Shown here one piece after another: positions 63,295 through 64,000 of a stretch of DNA of 64,000 bases. Both the position numbers and the translations under genes were made by a program. Position 1 is the first letter of the stretch, and each line of letters starts with the position of its first letter. The stretch covers positions 1,957,630 through 2,021,629 of the forward strand of contig VXAY01002115.1 in the NCBI GenBank assembly GCA_013399855.1, written 5' to 3'. The notes below the pieces were generated by a model. It saw nothing but the letters and a program-made list of their open reading frames with translations, was not told the DNA's origin and did not search any database. Origin of the DNA: Oxyruncus cristatus (lineage: Eukaryota > Chordata > Aves > Passeriformes > Cotingidae).

Positions 63295-64000
63295 CGAATA
63301 TCTTGGCAGAAATTATCAAAAGAAGGAACTTAGACATCTCCTGATAGCCGATTGTGGATTTGTGCTTTTTATTTAGCCTGATCTGTCACTAAGACCACGT
63401 AGCTCTTGGTCTGTGCCTGGAGGAAGCTGGATTACAGGTGATTTTTCTGATTGCAGGTTGCTGATGTGAAGAGGTGAATGTGTTCTTAGGCAGGTTAGCC
63501 AAACAGAGGGGTAGAAGCTATTGAATAAGCATTAAGTGAATTGGGGGCTTAATTCCCAGTGAATGCCAGCTTTTCCAGTTCTTTTCTCCCTGAGGCTTTA
63601 ATAAAAGTCTCAGTCTTATCCTCAAACCTGCAAGAGAGAAATATCCCCAGCAGCATAATTAGCGCATGCTATGCCACCTCTTACAGTGCCGTAATACTGT
63701 CTTTCTTTCAAAATAAATAAAGAAAGAAACCCCCCCTCATTTGATTACATGTTCTGTTCTTTCCTTCAGCCTTGTCAATGTGAAGCACAGAGATTGCCTA
63801 ATCTGTTCTTGTTATTCAATTATGTGACTGCGGTAGCAGCGCTGGCTTCTGGCCGTATCCCATCGCGGCTGGCACCACATTCCTGCCCAGCCTCCAAGCA
63901 CTTCAGACTCAGGTGGGTAAGGGAAGTGCGTCCTCACATTCTCTGCCCATCAGGTGCTGCAAGTGGTCATCAAACACCGGAGTAAGGACATGACTTGGAT

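Larger units (their letters stand above)
54126..64000. other. Downstream intergenic region
   Basis: About 9.9 kb with no supported gene. Several open frames of 100-196 codons occur because the DNA is relatively G/C-rich, but none resembles a known protein or carries domain signatures. In mammals PLCG2 lies downstream on the same strand; its first coding exon was not found here. The part from 58.5 to 63.3 kb has six AP-1-type heptamers and CpG-rich patches, described separately. Distal AATAAA motifs occur, for example near 57146 and 59420, without evidence of use. Confidence 0.75.

Noticed and set aside
54126..64000. First coding exon of PLCG2 expected downstream
   Set aside because: No translation resembling the start of phospholipase C gamma 2 was found, so the gene probably begins beyond the window.

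Overview
This is vertebrate, most likely avian, nuclear DNA. It holds the 3' two-thirds to four-fifths of one large split gene, C-Maf-inducing protein (CMIP), on the + strand, followed by about 10 kb of downstream intergenic DNA. The gene call rests on 19 exons whose conceptual translation joins without a frame break into 631 residues. I recognise these as the C-terminal part of CMIP, residues 143-773 if numbered on the 773-residue human protein as I recall it. All 18 introns have GT-AG ends. Bird origin is inferred from two fragments that look like CR1 LINE 3' ends (6815-6875 and 23831-23920), few other visible interspersed repeats, and compact introns. I cannot name the species.

Layout. 1-2447 is the 3' part of an upstream CMIP intron. 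2448-52226 carries coding exons, probably exons 3-21 of the full gene, separated by introns of 0.5 to 16.6 kb. The first exon here encodes the last helix of the PH domain. Exons from 19080 to 46053 encode the long central region, which has no named fold that I can recognise. The last four exons encode five leucine-rich repeats spaced 24-25 residues apart. The stop codon is at 52224-52226. The 3' UTR runs to about 54125, contains a 426-base assembly gap (53394-53819), and ends just after a canonical AATAAA at 54102-54107. In mammals the next gene downstream is PLCG2; I see none of its coding exons before the window ends at 64000.

CMIP is an intracellular adaptor studied in T cells and in podocytes in nephrotic syndrome, and also linked genetically to language impairment. 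Nothing here looks like an operon, a defence system, a CRISPR array, or a mobile element beyond old CR1 pieces. The observations worth a second look are candidate non-coding elements: an RFX X-box in the 16.6-kb intron, homeodomain-rich and CpG-rich patches in later introns, and a downstream interval with AP-1 sites and CpG clusters. Others concern splicing: a 27-nt symmetric microexon, a 21-T polypyrimidine tract and a weak last donor. There is also an unexplained 286-codon intronic ORF. These are inferences from sequence pattern alone; no alignment or expression data were available.
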